Origin: Silicimonas sp.
Lineage (GTDB): Bacteria > Pseudomonadota > Alphaproteobacteria > Rhodobacterales > Rhodobacteraceae
Reading direction: 5' to 3'
NCBI GenBank assembly: GCA_022820365.1
Contig: JAJEFO010000068.1
Span: 1-58,511, forward strand
Length of the DNA stretch: 58,511 nt
Shown here one piece after another: positions 44,604-52,494 of the stretch (position 1 is its first letter; the number at the start of each line of letters is the position of its first letter). The position numbers and the translations under genes were made by a program. Under the pieces are notes generated by a model that did no database searches, was not told the DNA's origin, and saw only the letters and a program-made list of their open reading frames with translations.

Positions 44604-45997
44604 TGGGCGGCCTCCCTTTTCGGACGGGCGACGGCTTCGGTGCCGCGGGGCGCGAGGCCGTAGAGGACGAGGGCTGGGCCGGTCATGTCGGCCTCGGCGA
44701 TGTCTTCGGAAAGGTAGGCCAGCTCCGATGCAATCACGCGCTGGTTGGCGCACGTGGCGCTTTCGACGACGGTGACGGGGGTGTCGGGCGCCGCGCCGTG
44801 CATCATCAGCCTTCCCTGGAGGAAGCGGGCGGACTTTTTGCCCATGTAAATTGCGACGACCTCGCCCGGGCGGGCGAGAGCCCGCCAGTCATGTTCGGCA
44901 TAGCCTTCGACATCATGGCCCGTAATCAGCCGCACGCCCGAGTTGCGCTCGCGGCGCGTGAGGCTCCGGCCGATGCCTGCTGCGGCAGCGGAGGCCGCGG
45001 TGATGCCCGGTATCACGGAGCAGGAAACGCCGGCTGCTGCGCAGGCATCGAATTCCTCGTCGAGCCGGCCGAAGACGGTCGCATCGCCGGACTTGAGCCG
45101 CACGACATGCCGGCCTTCCGATGCATGCCGCACCAGCATGGCATTGATCTCGGCCTGCGGCGTCGACGGGCCAAATCCACGCTTTCCCGCGTTGACGATG
45201 AGAGCCTCTCGCCGCGCCAGATCCAGAATCCCGGGCGTTACCAGCCTGTCATGGACCACGACGTCGGCGTCGTGGAGGGCACGCCTTGCCTTGACAGTGA
45301 GAAGATCCGGGTCGCCCGGACCCGATCCGACGAAGGTCACGCTCCCGATTTCGGGTCGTGCATTCATGTGCTCTGCCAGCAAGTGTTGCAAAGTGCCGGC
45401 CAGAGCGGTTTCGCCGCCTTTGTCAAAGGCGCGCGGGCCGACTCGCGAATAGTAGTCCGACCAGAACGTCCGGCGCTTTCGGCCGAACGGCAGCGTCTTC
45501 GCCATCTGGCGAAATCCCTTTGCGACCTTGGCGAGAGGTCCAAGCGCGGGCGGCAAGCTCTCTTCCAGTTCGGCCTTGATCGCGCGCGCCAGCACCGGCG
45601 CGGCGCCTTCGGTTCCGACGGCCACGACCACGGGGTCGCGGTCCACAATGGCCGGCGTGATGAAATCCGAGGTCTCCAGATTGTCCACGTGATTGACCAG
45701 GATCCCGGCCTTGCGCGCAAGTGCCACGACACGCTTGTCCTCGTTCGCGTCTTCGTGTGCAGCGTAGACCAGCACCTTGCCGGCGAGGTCTGCGGCCTCG
45801 ATGGCCCGGGGCACCAGCGTCAGCTGGCCGCTGTTGGCCAGCGCGCGGATGTCAGCGTGGGGAGCCGCGGAATACACCGCGAGCCTGGCATCCGTCTTTG
45901 CCAGGAGCCGCAGCTTTGCCAGCGCGGTCTCATCCCCGCCCGAGACGGCGATGTCGCGGCCTTGGACATCCAGGAAGATCGGAAAATGCTTCATCAT
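44600..45997 (-). CDS. cysG: siroheme synthase (dehydrogenase/ferrochelatase plus uroporphyrinogen-III methyltransferase)
   Basis: A 465-residue bifunctional protein. Residues 1-210 form the CysG-A half (precorrin-2 dehydrogenase and ferrochelatase), beginning MMKHFPIFLDVQGRDIAVSG with the NAD-binding strand and later FITPAIVDRDPVVVAVGTEG. Residues 220-465 form the SAM-dependent methyltransferase CysG-B: VTFVGSGPGDPDLLTVKARR, VVHDRLVTPGILD, RLKSGDATVFGR, CSVIPGITAASAAAAGIGRS and VAIYMGKKSA. It makes the siroheme used by CysI. First gene of the operon, divergent from the Lrp-type regulator with a candidate operator between. Two adjacent ATGs (45997, 45994) are both possible starts. Confidence 0.95.
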   Translation of the reverse strand: MMKHFPIFLDVQGRDIAVSGGDETALAKLRLLAKTDARLAVYSAAPHADIRALANSGQLTLVPRAIEAADLAGKVLVYAAHEDANEDKRVVALARKAGILVNHVDNLETSDFITPAIVDRDPVVVAVGTEGAAPVLARAIKAELEESLPPALGPLAKVAKGFRQMAKTLPFGRKRRTFWSDYYSRVGPRAFDKGGETALAGTLQHLLAEHMNARPEIGSVTFVGSGPGDPDLLTVKARRALHDADVVVHDRLVTPGILDLARREALIVNAGKRGFGPSTPQAEINAMLVRHASEGRHVVRLKSGDATVFGRLDEEFDACAAAGVSCSVIPGITAASAAAAGIGRSLTRRERNSGVRLITGHDVEGYAEHDWRALARPGEVVAIYMGKKSARFLQGRLMMHGAAPDTPVTVVESATCANQRVIASELAYLSEDIAEADMTGPALVLYGLAPRGTEAVARPKREAAQ

Positions 45998-46032
45998 CAC
46001 TCCACTTGGAGGTAAAACATAGAATTTTTTCC

Positions 46033-46055
46033 CAAGTTTGTGCAGATGCAACTTG
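46033..46055. promoter_or_regulatory. inverted repeat between cysG and its Lrp-type regulator
   Basis: CAAGTT and AACTTG flank an 11-base spacer (TGTGCAGATGC) in the AT-rich gap between the divergent cysG and Lrp/AsnC genes. Position and size fit a regulator-binding site serving both promoters. Assignment rests on symmetry and context only. Confidence 0.4.
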
Positions 46056-46125
46056 AAAATAGGGACGCATGTTCTAAATTTGTCGAAATGCAAGACAGGT
46101 GTCGGGATTTCGAGAGACGACGGGA

Positions 46126-46587
46126 ATGGCAGCGCGAATTGATGATCTGGACAGGAAAATCCTGCGTGAGCTGCAACGGGATGCAAGCCAGTCGCTGGAC
46201 GACGTTGCACGCAAGGTCGGGTCCTCGAAGACGCCGGTCTGGAACCGGATTCGCAAGATGCGCGAATCAGGCGTGATCGGGCGGCAAACCGTCGTTCTCG
46301 ACGCGGAAAAGCTTGGTCTCGAGGCCTGTTTTTTTGTTCTGGTCCGCACTTCGGCACACGAGGCGGAGTGGCAGGCCCGTTTCCTTGAAGCACTCATGTC
46401 GAGGCCCGAAGTGCTCGAAGCGCATCGGCTGGCCGGTGATGTCGATTATGTCCTGAAGGTGCGGGTCCGGAACGCGCGCGCCTATGACGAGTTCTACCAG
46501 GCGCTGATTTCCGAGGTCGAGATATACAACGTGACGGGGCTGCTCTCGATGGAAGAGATCAAGTCAACGACGGCATTGCCGATCTGA
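46126..46587 (+). CDS. Lrp/AsnC-family transcriptional regulator
   Basis: A 153-residue regulator. The N-terminal helix-turn-helix is RIDDLDRKILRELQRDASQS, LDDVARKVGSSKTPVWNRIR; the C-terminal RAM domain runs from EACFFVLVRTSAHEAEWQAR to YNVTGLLSMEEI, with HRLAGDVDYVLKVRVRNARA. The ATG at 46126 starts the conserved part; a GTG nine codons upstream is an alternative. It is divergent from the cysG operon. Lrp-type genes occupy the same place in many alphaproteobacterial cys operons, so it probably senses an amino acid such as cysteine and controls sulfur assimilation. The effector is inferred. Confidence 0.92.
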   Translation: MAARIDDLDRKILRELQRDASQSLDDVARKVGSSKTPVWNRIRKMRESGVIGRQTVVLDAEKLGLEACFFVLVRTSAHEAEWQARFLEALMSRPEVLEAHRLAGDVDYVLKVRVRNARAYDEFYQALISEVEIYNVTGLLSMEEIKSTTALPI

Positions 46588-46694
46588 CCGAAATTCGCGT
46601 GCCCGCGCGTCGGCAAATGGGTTGGCCCGGGGTTGAGGGACACTCGCAAGGTGTGCCAGTCAGGCAAAGGAATGAGCAGTTTCGAGGTGCATGC

Positions 46695-47708
46695 ATGAGC
46701 GGTCTGCTGGCGCTACTCGACGATGTCGCCGCAATCATCAAGCTGACGGCGTCACAGGTCGACGACCTGGCCGGGCAGGCGGCACGGGTAGGCGCAAAGG
46801 TTGGCGCAACGGTCGTCGACGATGCCGCGAAGGCCGGCGCGAAGGCGGCTGGCGTGGTCATCGACGACGCGGCGGTGACGCCGAAGTATGTCACTGGCCT
46901 GCCCGCAGCGCGAGAACTGCCCGTCGTTTGGAAGATTGCCAGGGCGTCCTTCTTCAACAAACTTGTCATCCTGCTGCCGCTTGCGCTCCTGCTGGATGCG
47001 TTCCTGCCTTGGCTCGTGACGCCGCTTCTCATGCTTGGGGGCTGCTACCTGTGTTTCGAGGGTGCAGAAAAGGTGTGGCACGTACTGCACCCCCACTCCG
47101 AAACCGGGCACATGGAACCCGAATCCCTTGACGCGGCCCACCTCGAGGAGCAGCGCGTGAAGGGTGCAATCAAGACGGATTTCATCCTTTCCGCCGAGAT
47201 CATGACGATCTCTCTTGCTGCGGTCGAAACGGACAGCCTGGTTTCGGCGGGCCTCGTGCTGGCAGTGGTCGCGATCGGGATAACCGCTCTCGTGTACGGC
47301 ACGGTGGCGCTGCTCGTGAAGATGGATGACGCGGGACTGAAACTGTCCCAGGTCGGTCGATTGGCCGCAACACGCAGCTTTGGCCGCTGGATGGTCAAGT
47401 TCATGCCTCAGTTGATGACGATCATCTCCATCGTCGGGACTGCAGCAATGCTCTGGGTTGGCGGCAACATCATCGTGCACGGGCTGGAGGTGCTGAACTG
47501 GCATGCGCCCTATGACGTGATCAAGGAGGTCGCAGCCACGACCGCCGAGGCTGTCGGCGTGGCCAGTGGCTTTGTGAAATGGACCGTGACCGCGGCGCTT
47601 GACGGCATTGTCGGGCTGGCGCTGGGGCTTCTCCTGATTCCGGTTGTCACGCGTGCGATCATGCCGTTTCTTTCGATTTTCTTTCCCGAGAAGAAATCGG
47701 GGCACTGA
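46695..47708 (+). CDS. DUF808 (YedI-like) inner-membrane protein
   Basis: A 337-residue polytopic membrane protein starting MSGLLALLDDVAAIIKLTAS, followed by an alanine- and valine-rich amphipathic region with DDAAK and DDAA repeats and about six hydrophobic helices (ILLPLALLLDAFLPWLVTPL, SAGLVLAVVAIGITALVYGT, IISIVGTAAMLWVGGNIIVH). The family motif TDFILSAEIMTISLAAVE is present. YedI proteins are conserved, but their function is not known. The ATG at 46695 is fixed by the family N-terminus. It converges on mmsB across a hairpin. Confidence 0.92.
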   Translation: MSGLLALLDDVAAIIKLTASQVDDLAGQAARVGAKVGATVVDDAAKAGAKAAGVVIDDAAVTPKYVTGLPAARELPVVWKIARASFFNKLVILLPLALLLDAFLPWLVTPLLMLGGCYLCFEGAEKVWHVLHPHSETGHMEPESLDAAHLEEQRVKGAIKTDFILSAEIMTISLAAVETDSLVSAGLVLAVVAIGITALVYGTVALLVKMDDAGLKLSQVGRLAATRSFGRWMVKFMPQLMTIISIVGTAAMLWVGGNIIVHGLEVLNWHAPYDVIKEVAATTAEAVGVASGFVKWTVTAALDGIVGLALGLLLIPVVTRAIMPFLSIFFPEKKSGH

Positions 47709-47748
47709 CCGGCAACGAACCGAGACCGTCGCATCGGCTGGCGCGTCG

Positions 47749-47767
47749 ACCGCCTGTCCAAGGCGGT
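47749..47767. terminator. candidate bidirectional terminator hairpin
   Basis: ACCGCCT and AGGCGGT pair perfectly around a five-base loop in the gap between the convergent DUF808 and mmsB genes. The stem is GC-rich but lacks a T-run on either side, so intrinsic termination is plausible rather than certain. Confidence 0.4.
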
Positions 47768-47824
47768 GCCGGTCAAGCGCATGCCCCTGGTGGATGGTTT
47801 CAGGGTGCGGCGTTCAACGCGGTG

Positions 47825-48706
47825 CTATCGGGCTGCGGGCCGGTTCCGCGCGACGAACCTGGGAAGCATCGCGGAGAAGTCCTTGCCCTTGCCGCCCTCG
47901 TCTTCGACGAATGCCGAATAGATCTCGGTTGCACGCGCTCCGATCGGGGTGTCGGCGTCAACGGCCTCGGCAGCCTGCTGAGAAAGGCGCAAGTCCTTCA
48001 GCATGAGTTCCGCCGCAAATCCCGGCTGGTAGTCGTTGTCTGCCGGCGAGGTTGGGCCGATGCCTGGCGCCGGGCAGTATGCGTTCATGGACCAGCTGTA
48101 TCCCGAGGACGTGGAGACGACATCGTACATTGCCTGCCGGTCGAGCCCGAGCTTGTCGGCCAGCGCGAAGGCTTCGCAAGTGGCTATCATGGTGGCGCCG
48201 AGGATCATGTTGTTGCAGATCTTCGCTGCCTGGCCGTTTCCGGAGGGCCCGCAATGCACGGCCTTGTGCCCCATGATGTCGAAGAGCGGAGTGACAGCCT
48301 TCACGGCATCCTCGGTTCCTCCCACCATGAAAGTCAGCGTGCCCGCTTCGGCTCCGCCAATGCCGCCGGAGACCGGTGCATCTAGCGCATGCACCCCTGC
48401 CGACCGCGCCAGTTCGGCGACCGCCCTCGCACTTTCCACGTCAACGGTGGAGCAATCCAGCATGACTGTTCCTGGTGCCATCGCCGGGATGATCTCGTTT
48501 GCAACGCTGCGAAGAATCTCCCCGTCGGGCAGCATCGTGATGGCCACTTCCCGCGCCGCCACGGCGGCAGTGGCCGTGTCGGCCGCGTCGACGCCTTCGG
48601 GAACCGGTACCGCGATGTCGAAGCCCGCCACGTCGTGACCCGCTGCTGCGAGATTGCGCGCCATGGGCGCTCCCATGTTGCCGAGGCCGATGAATCCGAC
48701 TCTCAT
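47825..48706 (-). CDS. mmsB: 3-hydroxyisobutyrate dehydrogenase
   Basis: A 293-residue NAD-dependent dehydrogenase that oxidises 3-hydroxyisobutyrate to methylmalonate semialdehyde in valine breakdown. Landmarks are the NAD motif VGFIGLGNMGAPMARNLAAA, substrate-binding DAPVSGGIGGAEAGTLTFMV, the catalytic Lys in GNGQAAKICNNMILG, and the C-terminal KDLRLSQQAAEAV with the adjoining KGKDFSAML segment. Length and motifs match MmsB rather than tartronate-semialdehyde reductase, and the operon confirms it. Its start overlaps the preceding stop by four bases. Confidence 0.95.
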   Translation of the reverse strand: MRVGFIGLGNMGAPMARNLAAAGHDVAGFDIAVPVPEGVDAADTATAAVAAREVAITMLPDGEILRSVANEIIPAMAPGTVMLDCSTVDVESARAVAELARSAGVHALDAPVSGGIGGAEAGTLTFMVGGTEDAVKAVTPLFDIMGHKAVHCGPSGNGQAAKICNNMILGATMIATCEAFALADKLGLDRQAMYDVVSTSSGYSWSMNAYCPAPGIGPTSPADNDYQPGFAAELMLKDLRLSQQAAEAVDADTPIGARATEIYSAFVEDEGGKGKDFSAMLPRFVARNRPAAR

Positions 48707-49746
48707 GAGACATCCTCCAGTTTCAGTTCTTCCGGTCCTAGCGAGCTGAGCATGTCAGCGACTTCCTCTGCTGTCGCTGCGCCAAGTGAATCATGCACCC
48801 ATTTGGGTGACCTGTCCTTGTCGATGACGGCTGCTCGAATGCCTTCAAGGAAGTCTCCCTGCTCGGTCACGCGATGTGCGAACCGGTATTCGTTGACCAG
48901 CGCCGTCTCGATGCGGTTGGCAGTCCGTGCGCGGTGAACAAGCTCGACTGCCGCGGCGAGGGAAAGAGGTGCGTGCGGCTCAAGCCGTGCCAGCGTCTCA
49001 CGCGACCACTCGCTGTCCGTCCGGGCAAGGGAATCGAGAATGTCCCGGAAGGTCTCGCCTCCGAAGTGCCGGTTGATTTCGGCTTCGACCGCCGCAAGCG
49101 GGCTTTCCGGTGCGGGGCGTGCGACTCGGTCGATTTCGGCCGGGTCGCCCGATGCTTCAAGACGCGCTGCTAGATCCGGCCACACTTCCTCCGGAACGTA
49201 GCGGTCGGCGAAACCCGCAAAGATCGCGTCCCCCGGACCCATGCGAGTGCCTGTTGTACCGAGATACTCGCCCACGCGTCCCGGTGCCCGCGCCAATAGC
49301 AGTGACCCGCCTACGTCTGGCACGAGCCCGATGCCGCATTCCGGCATCGCGATCCGGGAACTGTCGCCGACGACACGATGCGAGGCGTGACAGCCGATGC
49401 CCACGCCGCCGCCCATGGTGAAGCCGTTGAGAAACGTGACGACCGGCTTCGGGAAGTTGGCGAGGGTGGCGTTCAGCGGGTATTCCTCCCGCCAGAAGCG
49501 TCGGACGGTTTCATGGTCGCCGCGCGCGAGCGTGTCGTGGATGTCGGCGATGTCGCCGCCAGCCGAGAACGCTCTGTCGCCGGTCGCGTCAATCAGGATC
49601 AGGGCGATTTCGTCGTCCGCCGCCCACTGAGAAAGTGCGTCGCTCAAGGCCCGAATCATGGGCAGCGTGACCGCGTTCAACGCACTTGAACGGTTCAGCG
49701 TGGCTCGACCTGCGAGGCCTTCCTTGCGCAGGATGATTTCGGTCAT
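48703..49746 (-). CDS. 3-hydroxyisobutyryl-CoA hydrolase (crotonase family)
   Basis: A 347-residue crotonase-fold enzyme. The length (classical enoyl-CoA hydratases are about 260) and motifs fit 3-hydroxyisobutyryl-CoA hydrolase: the oxyanion-hole segments DRAFSAGGDIADIHD and NGFTMGGGVGIGCHASHRVV, the catalytic region MPECGIGLVPDVGGSLLLA, and AIFAGFADRYVPEE. It would release 3-hydroxyisobutyrate for MmsB. ATGA overlaps join it to the dehydrogenase gene upstream and to mmsB downstream, so three consecutive valine-pathway genes are translationally coupled. Confidence 0.92.
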   Translation of the reverse strand: MTEIILRKEGLAGRATLNRSSALNAVTLPMIRALSDALSQWAADDEIALILIDATGDRAFSAGGDIADIHDTLARGDHETVRRFWREEYPLNATLANFPKPVVTFLNGFTMGGGVGIGCHASHRVVGDSSRIAMPECGIGLVPDVGGSLLLARAPGRVGEYLGTTGTRMGPGDAIFAGFADRYVPEEVWPDLAARLEASGDPAEIDRVARPAPESPLAAVEAEINRHFGGETFRDILDSLARTDSEWSRETLARLEPHAPLSLAAAVELVHRARTANRIETALVNEYRFAHRVTEQGDFLEGIRAAVIDKDRSPKWVHDSLGAATAEEVADMLSSLGPEELKLEDVS

Positions 49747-50885
49747 GAATCCGCCGTCAGGTGGCGCGAGACGATGACCCGCATGATCTCGCTCGTTCCT
49801 TCCAGAATGCGGTGTACCCTCAAGTCCCGGACAATCTTCTCGATCCCGTACTCGGCAAGGTAGCCGTATCCGCCATGAAGCTGGAGGCAGGTGTCCGCGA
49901 CTCGTGACGCGGCTTCCGTCACGAATGCCTTGGCCATGGCGCAGCGTTTCGTGGCGTCGGGCTGAGCCGTATCTAGCGCCCAGGCGGCATGACGAAGGAA
50001 GGTGCGCGCGGCCTGCAACTCTATCTCGCAGTCGGCGATCTTGAATTGAAGCGCTTGGAACTGATCGAGGCGTTGGCCGAATGCCTGCCGCTCAGACATG
50101 TAGGCGATCGTCCGGTCCAGCGCGCTTTGCGCGGCACCTAGCGAGCAGGCGGAGATGTTCAGGCGGCCGCCATCGAGCGCCGCCATCGCGTACTTGAATC
50201 CTTCGCCTTCCTCTCCCAGCAGGTTGGCGGCCGGCACGGCGCAATTGTCCATCTGGACCTGGCGCGTTGGTTGGCTGCGCCAGCCCATCTTTTGCTCAAG
50301 GCCACCGAATGTCAGGCCCTTCACGCCGCTTTCCAGCAAAAAGGCCGAGATGCCATCGGGGCTTTCGCCGCCGGTGCGCACCATGACCACGTACGCGTCC
50401 GAGTATCCTCCGCCGGAGATGAAGGCCTTTGTTCCGGTCAACTGCCATCCTTCATTCGTGCGTTTGGCGCGAGCGCGAAGTGCGGCGGCGTCTGAGCCCG
50501 AGCCGGGTTCAGTCAAGCAGTAGGAGAGCACAATTTCCATATTGATTGCTGGATGCAGGATTCGGCTCTTCAACTCGTTGCTGCCAAGGGTTTCGATCAT
50601 CCGGACGCACATGTTGTGAATTGAGAGGAACGCGGCGACCGAAGCGCAGGCTCCGGAAAGGGCTTCGAACACGAGCGTTGAATCCAGACGGTTGAGTCCG
50701 GCGCCTCCTGCTTCCTCATTGACGTTCAGTGCGCCGAATCCCAACTTGCCGATTTCGAGCCATAGGCTTCGTGGAATGGTTCCATCCATCTCCCAGCCCA
50801 GTGCATAGGGAGCGATCCTTTCGGTGCCAAATGCTCGAGCCGTGTCGTAGATTGCCTGCTGTTCGTCGCTGAGCGCAAAATCCAT
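49743..50885 (-). CDS. acyl-CoA dehydrogenase, probably isobutyryl-CoA dehydrogenase
   Basis: A 380-residue FAD enzyme of the short/branched-chain acyl-CoA dehydrogenase family. It shows MDFALSDEQQAIYDTARAFG, SYCLTEPGSGSDAAALRARA, the flavin-binding KAFISGGGYSDAYVVMVRTG, ERQAFGQRLDQFQALQFKIA, and QLHGGYGYLAEYGIEKIVRD followed by RILEGTSEIMR with the catalytic Glu. First gene of a three-gene operon with a 3-hydroxyisobutyryl-CoA hydrolase and MmsB, which makes isobutyryl-CoA (from valine) the most likely substrate. Electrons go to ETF. Confidence 0.93.
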   Translation of the reverse strand: MDFALSDEQQAIYDTARAFGTERIAPYALGWEMDGTIPRSLWLEIGKLGFGALNVNEEAGGAGLNRLDSTLVFEALSGACASVAAFLSIHNMCVRMIETLGSNELKSRILHPAINMEIVLSYCLTEPGSGSDAAALRARAKRTNEGWQLTGTKAFISGGGYSDAYVVMVRTGGESPDGISAFLLESGVKGLTFGGLEQKMGWRSQPTRQVQMDNCAVPAANLLGEEGEGFKYAMAALDGGRLNISACSLGAAQSALDRTIAYMSERQAFGQRLDQFQALQFKIADCEIELQAARTFLRHAAWALDTAQPDATKRCAMAKAFVTEAASRVADTCLQLHGGYGYLAEYGIEKIVRDLRVHRILEGTSEIMRVIVSRHLTADS

Positions 50886-51282
50886 TGTGCGTCCTGCTGC
50901 ATGGGGTGAACGCCCTTGCAGTTAGCCTGCCGGCCGTCGGGAGTGCAAGCCTGCGGCTGGCATGCAGGTACTCACCAACGTGCCCTTCGTTTCATGACTT
51001 GCGGCAGAGCCGATCTTGATCGCGTTGGCATTGGGTTGCGCGCTCTGTGCCGGCGACAGCAGATCAAGGCGTGCTGGCAGGTGAATTGCCGGTCCAGCAT
51101 TCAACTGCCTGTTAATGCAATTTGTATTGAGACCTCACGCAAATTCCTTGGAGGCTCCGCCGTGCCCCTCCATGCGAGATGTCATGGTCTGTCCGATCTG
51201 TGGGTGTGCTTGGCAGGGTCTGTGTCGCGCTGCCTATGGCTTTGGCGACTCCTTGAAACTTTCACCTGAAGCCCTTAACGTT
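50886..51282. other. intergenic upstream of the valine operon, no gene seen
   Basis: About 400 bases between the leftward valine operon and the rightward parD. Only a Cys/Arg-rich 117-codon frame of no known family is present, which I do not accept as coding. Both promoters should lie here. Confidence 0.4.
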
Positions 51283-51295
51283 ACTACTGAGTAGT
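51283..51295. promoter_or_regulatory. palindromic operator candidate upstream of parD
   Basis: ACTACT and AGTAGT form a perfect inverted repeat around one central G, 20 bases before the parD ATG. Ribbon-helix-helix antitoxins autoregulate by binding such short palindromes over their promoter, so this is the likely ParD operator. Confidence 0.5.
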
Positions 51296-51315
51296 GTCGT
51301 CGTTAAGGAGATGCA

Positions 51316-51585
51316 ATGTCTGTCAAGGCGTCGGTGTCGATCACGGACCGGCAGAGTGTGTTCGCGCGCAGGCTTGTCAGCGATGGACACTATTCGAGCC
51401 TGAGCGCCGTCGTGCAGCGGGGACTCGAACTCGTGCGGTCCGAGACGGAACGCGAGGAAGCGGAACTTGCCGCCTTGCGGGCATTCTTCGAGGACCGTGC
51501 GCAAGGTCCGTTTCTGTCAGGGGAAGAGGGTCGGCGGCAGACGGAACGCATGATCGACAGAAAGCGCCGTGCCCTTAGAGCTTGA
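51316..51585 (+). CDS. ParD-family antitoxin
   Basis: An 89-residue antitoxin. The N-terminal ribbon-helix-helix is SVKASVSITDRQSVFARRLV and GHYSSLSAVVQRGLELVRSE; the C-terminal charged tail (TEREEAELAALRAFFEDRAQ and the FLSGEEGRR segment) would wrap the ParE toxin. AAGGAG precedes the ATG with five-base spacing. The cognate toxin gene starts 17 bases before its stop, in another frame, but is broken, so this antitoxin has no active partner at this locus. Confidence 0.88.
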   Translation: MSVKASVSITDRQSVFARRLVSDGHYSSLSAVVQRGLELVRSETEREEAELAALRAFFEDRAQGPFLSGEEGRRQTERMIDRKRRALRA

Positions 51586-52062
51586 CCTAAAAGTCCAGTC
51601 TATGCACAATATATTGTTATCAAACCCCGGATAAATCGGAGTTTAATACAATATATGGTATTTTGATTCAGCCTCTTAGGCTTTGAGGTTGTTCGCAGTG
51701 TCCGATGCGACTCTGACCTCGACTTGATCTTTGATCACCTGCAAAGCGCCTATCGAGATTTCGGTGACGCACCGGATGTCGCTTTCAAACGCGCAGCGGA
51801 GCGAGTCCGTGGAGTCGAGGACGACATGGCGAGCTTGGGCAATGTGCCGTTTCAGGGAACCTTGGAGCCATCGATCATGGAGGGCCTGTGCTACGTGGCA
51901 AAGGGACGGGCCGTGTTCTACTTTCTGATCGATGAGCGTCACCGTGAAGTCCGGGTGCTCAGCATCTTTTTCGGGGGGCAGGATCATCGGCGGCACATGC
52001 TTGAACGCATCAAGGCACTGGTGCCTGAACAGTCGGGCGGAGGGGAAGATCCCCATGCCTGA
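51569..52062 (+). pseudogene. ParE-family toxin, interrupted after codon 11
   Basis: A GTG at 51569, overlapping the end of parD, starts VPLELDLKVQS, a normal ParE opening. The frame then runs into foreign sequence and stops at 51634. The toxin resumes at 51715 as DLDLIFDHLQSAYRDFGDAP and continues through RGVEDDMASLGNVPFQGTLE, GLCYVAKGRAVFYFLIDERH and FFGGQDHRRHMLERI to the TGA at 52062. Removing 51602-51714 rejoins the two parts in frame as a 126-residue ParE. As it stands, no canonical start serves the second part except a TTG inside the first helix (51724), so the toxin is almost certainly inactive. Confidence 0.85.
51602..51714. mobile_element. 113-bp palindrome-bearing insertion in parE
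   Basis: AT-rich relative to its surroundings and non-coding. It contains a long imperfect hairpin: ATATATTGT (609-617 of this kilobase) pairs with ACAATATAT (51648-51656), and inner segments AAAC/GTTT and CCG/CGG extend the stem to about 18 pairs around a GATAAAT loop. A second small stem AGCCT-CTT-AGGCT follows at 51670-51682. TCT stands at both edges (51599-51601 and 51712-51714), compatible with a three-base target duplication. I see no clear terminal inverted repeats and no second copy in this window. MITE-like in character. Confidence 0.6.
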
Positions 52063-52494
52063 CTGACCTGAGTGCATCCAGGGTCTGCATGGGGCCTTGG
52101 GGCAATGTCGGCCTGCATGGTGGGCTTGACCGTCGAAATGGGTTGTTCATGCCAATCCAACCAATCCTGGATGAGCCTTGCGCCTCGCCGCTGGCCGATG
52201 GTGAAAGGCAAAGGTTGCCCGAACCGGAAGACTGACGCCGATGCGCCAGTACCTGCCACGATGGCTCTGGCCACGAGATGTGCCGTGGGATTATGGCCTC
52301 TCGGTCGTGTTCTCCATGTAGCTGGCGGTCGACTGGTCGCCCTTGGTCCGCAACGGCCATCGAGTCGCGCACCAGCCCAGTGGGGCGTTTCGGACTGAAA
52401 ACGGAGAGTCAGGATCCTGTCTGGATTCTGGCACAAGGTCCCACGACAGCAGCATTGGCAAATTGTGCTATTTGGGCAGTTCCGCCATGATCAT
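52063..52494. other. intergenic between parDE remnant and yejF, no gene seen
   Basis: About 430 bases. Frames on both strands (up to 150 codons, overlapping) are unlike any family I recognise. No mobile-element signature could be established. Confidence 0.4.

Noticed and set aside
51984-52436. 150-codon minus-strand frame between parE and yejF
   Set aside because: I considered a transposase remnant, but no DDE or other transposase motif could be recognised.
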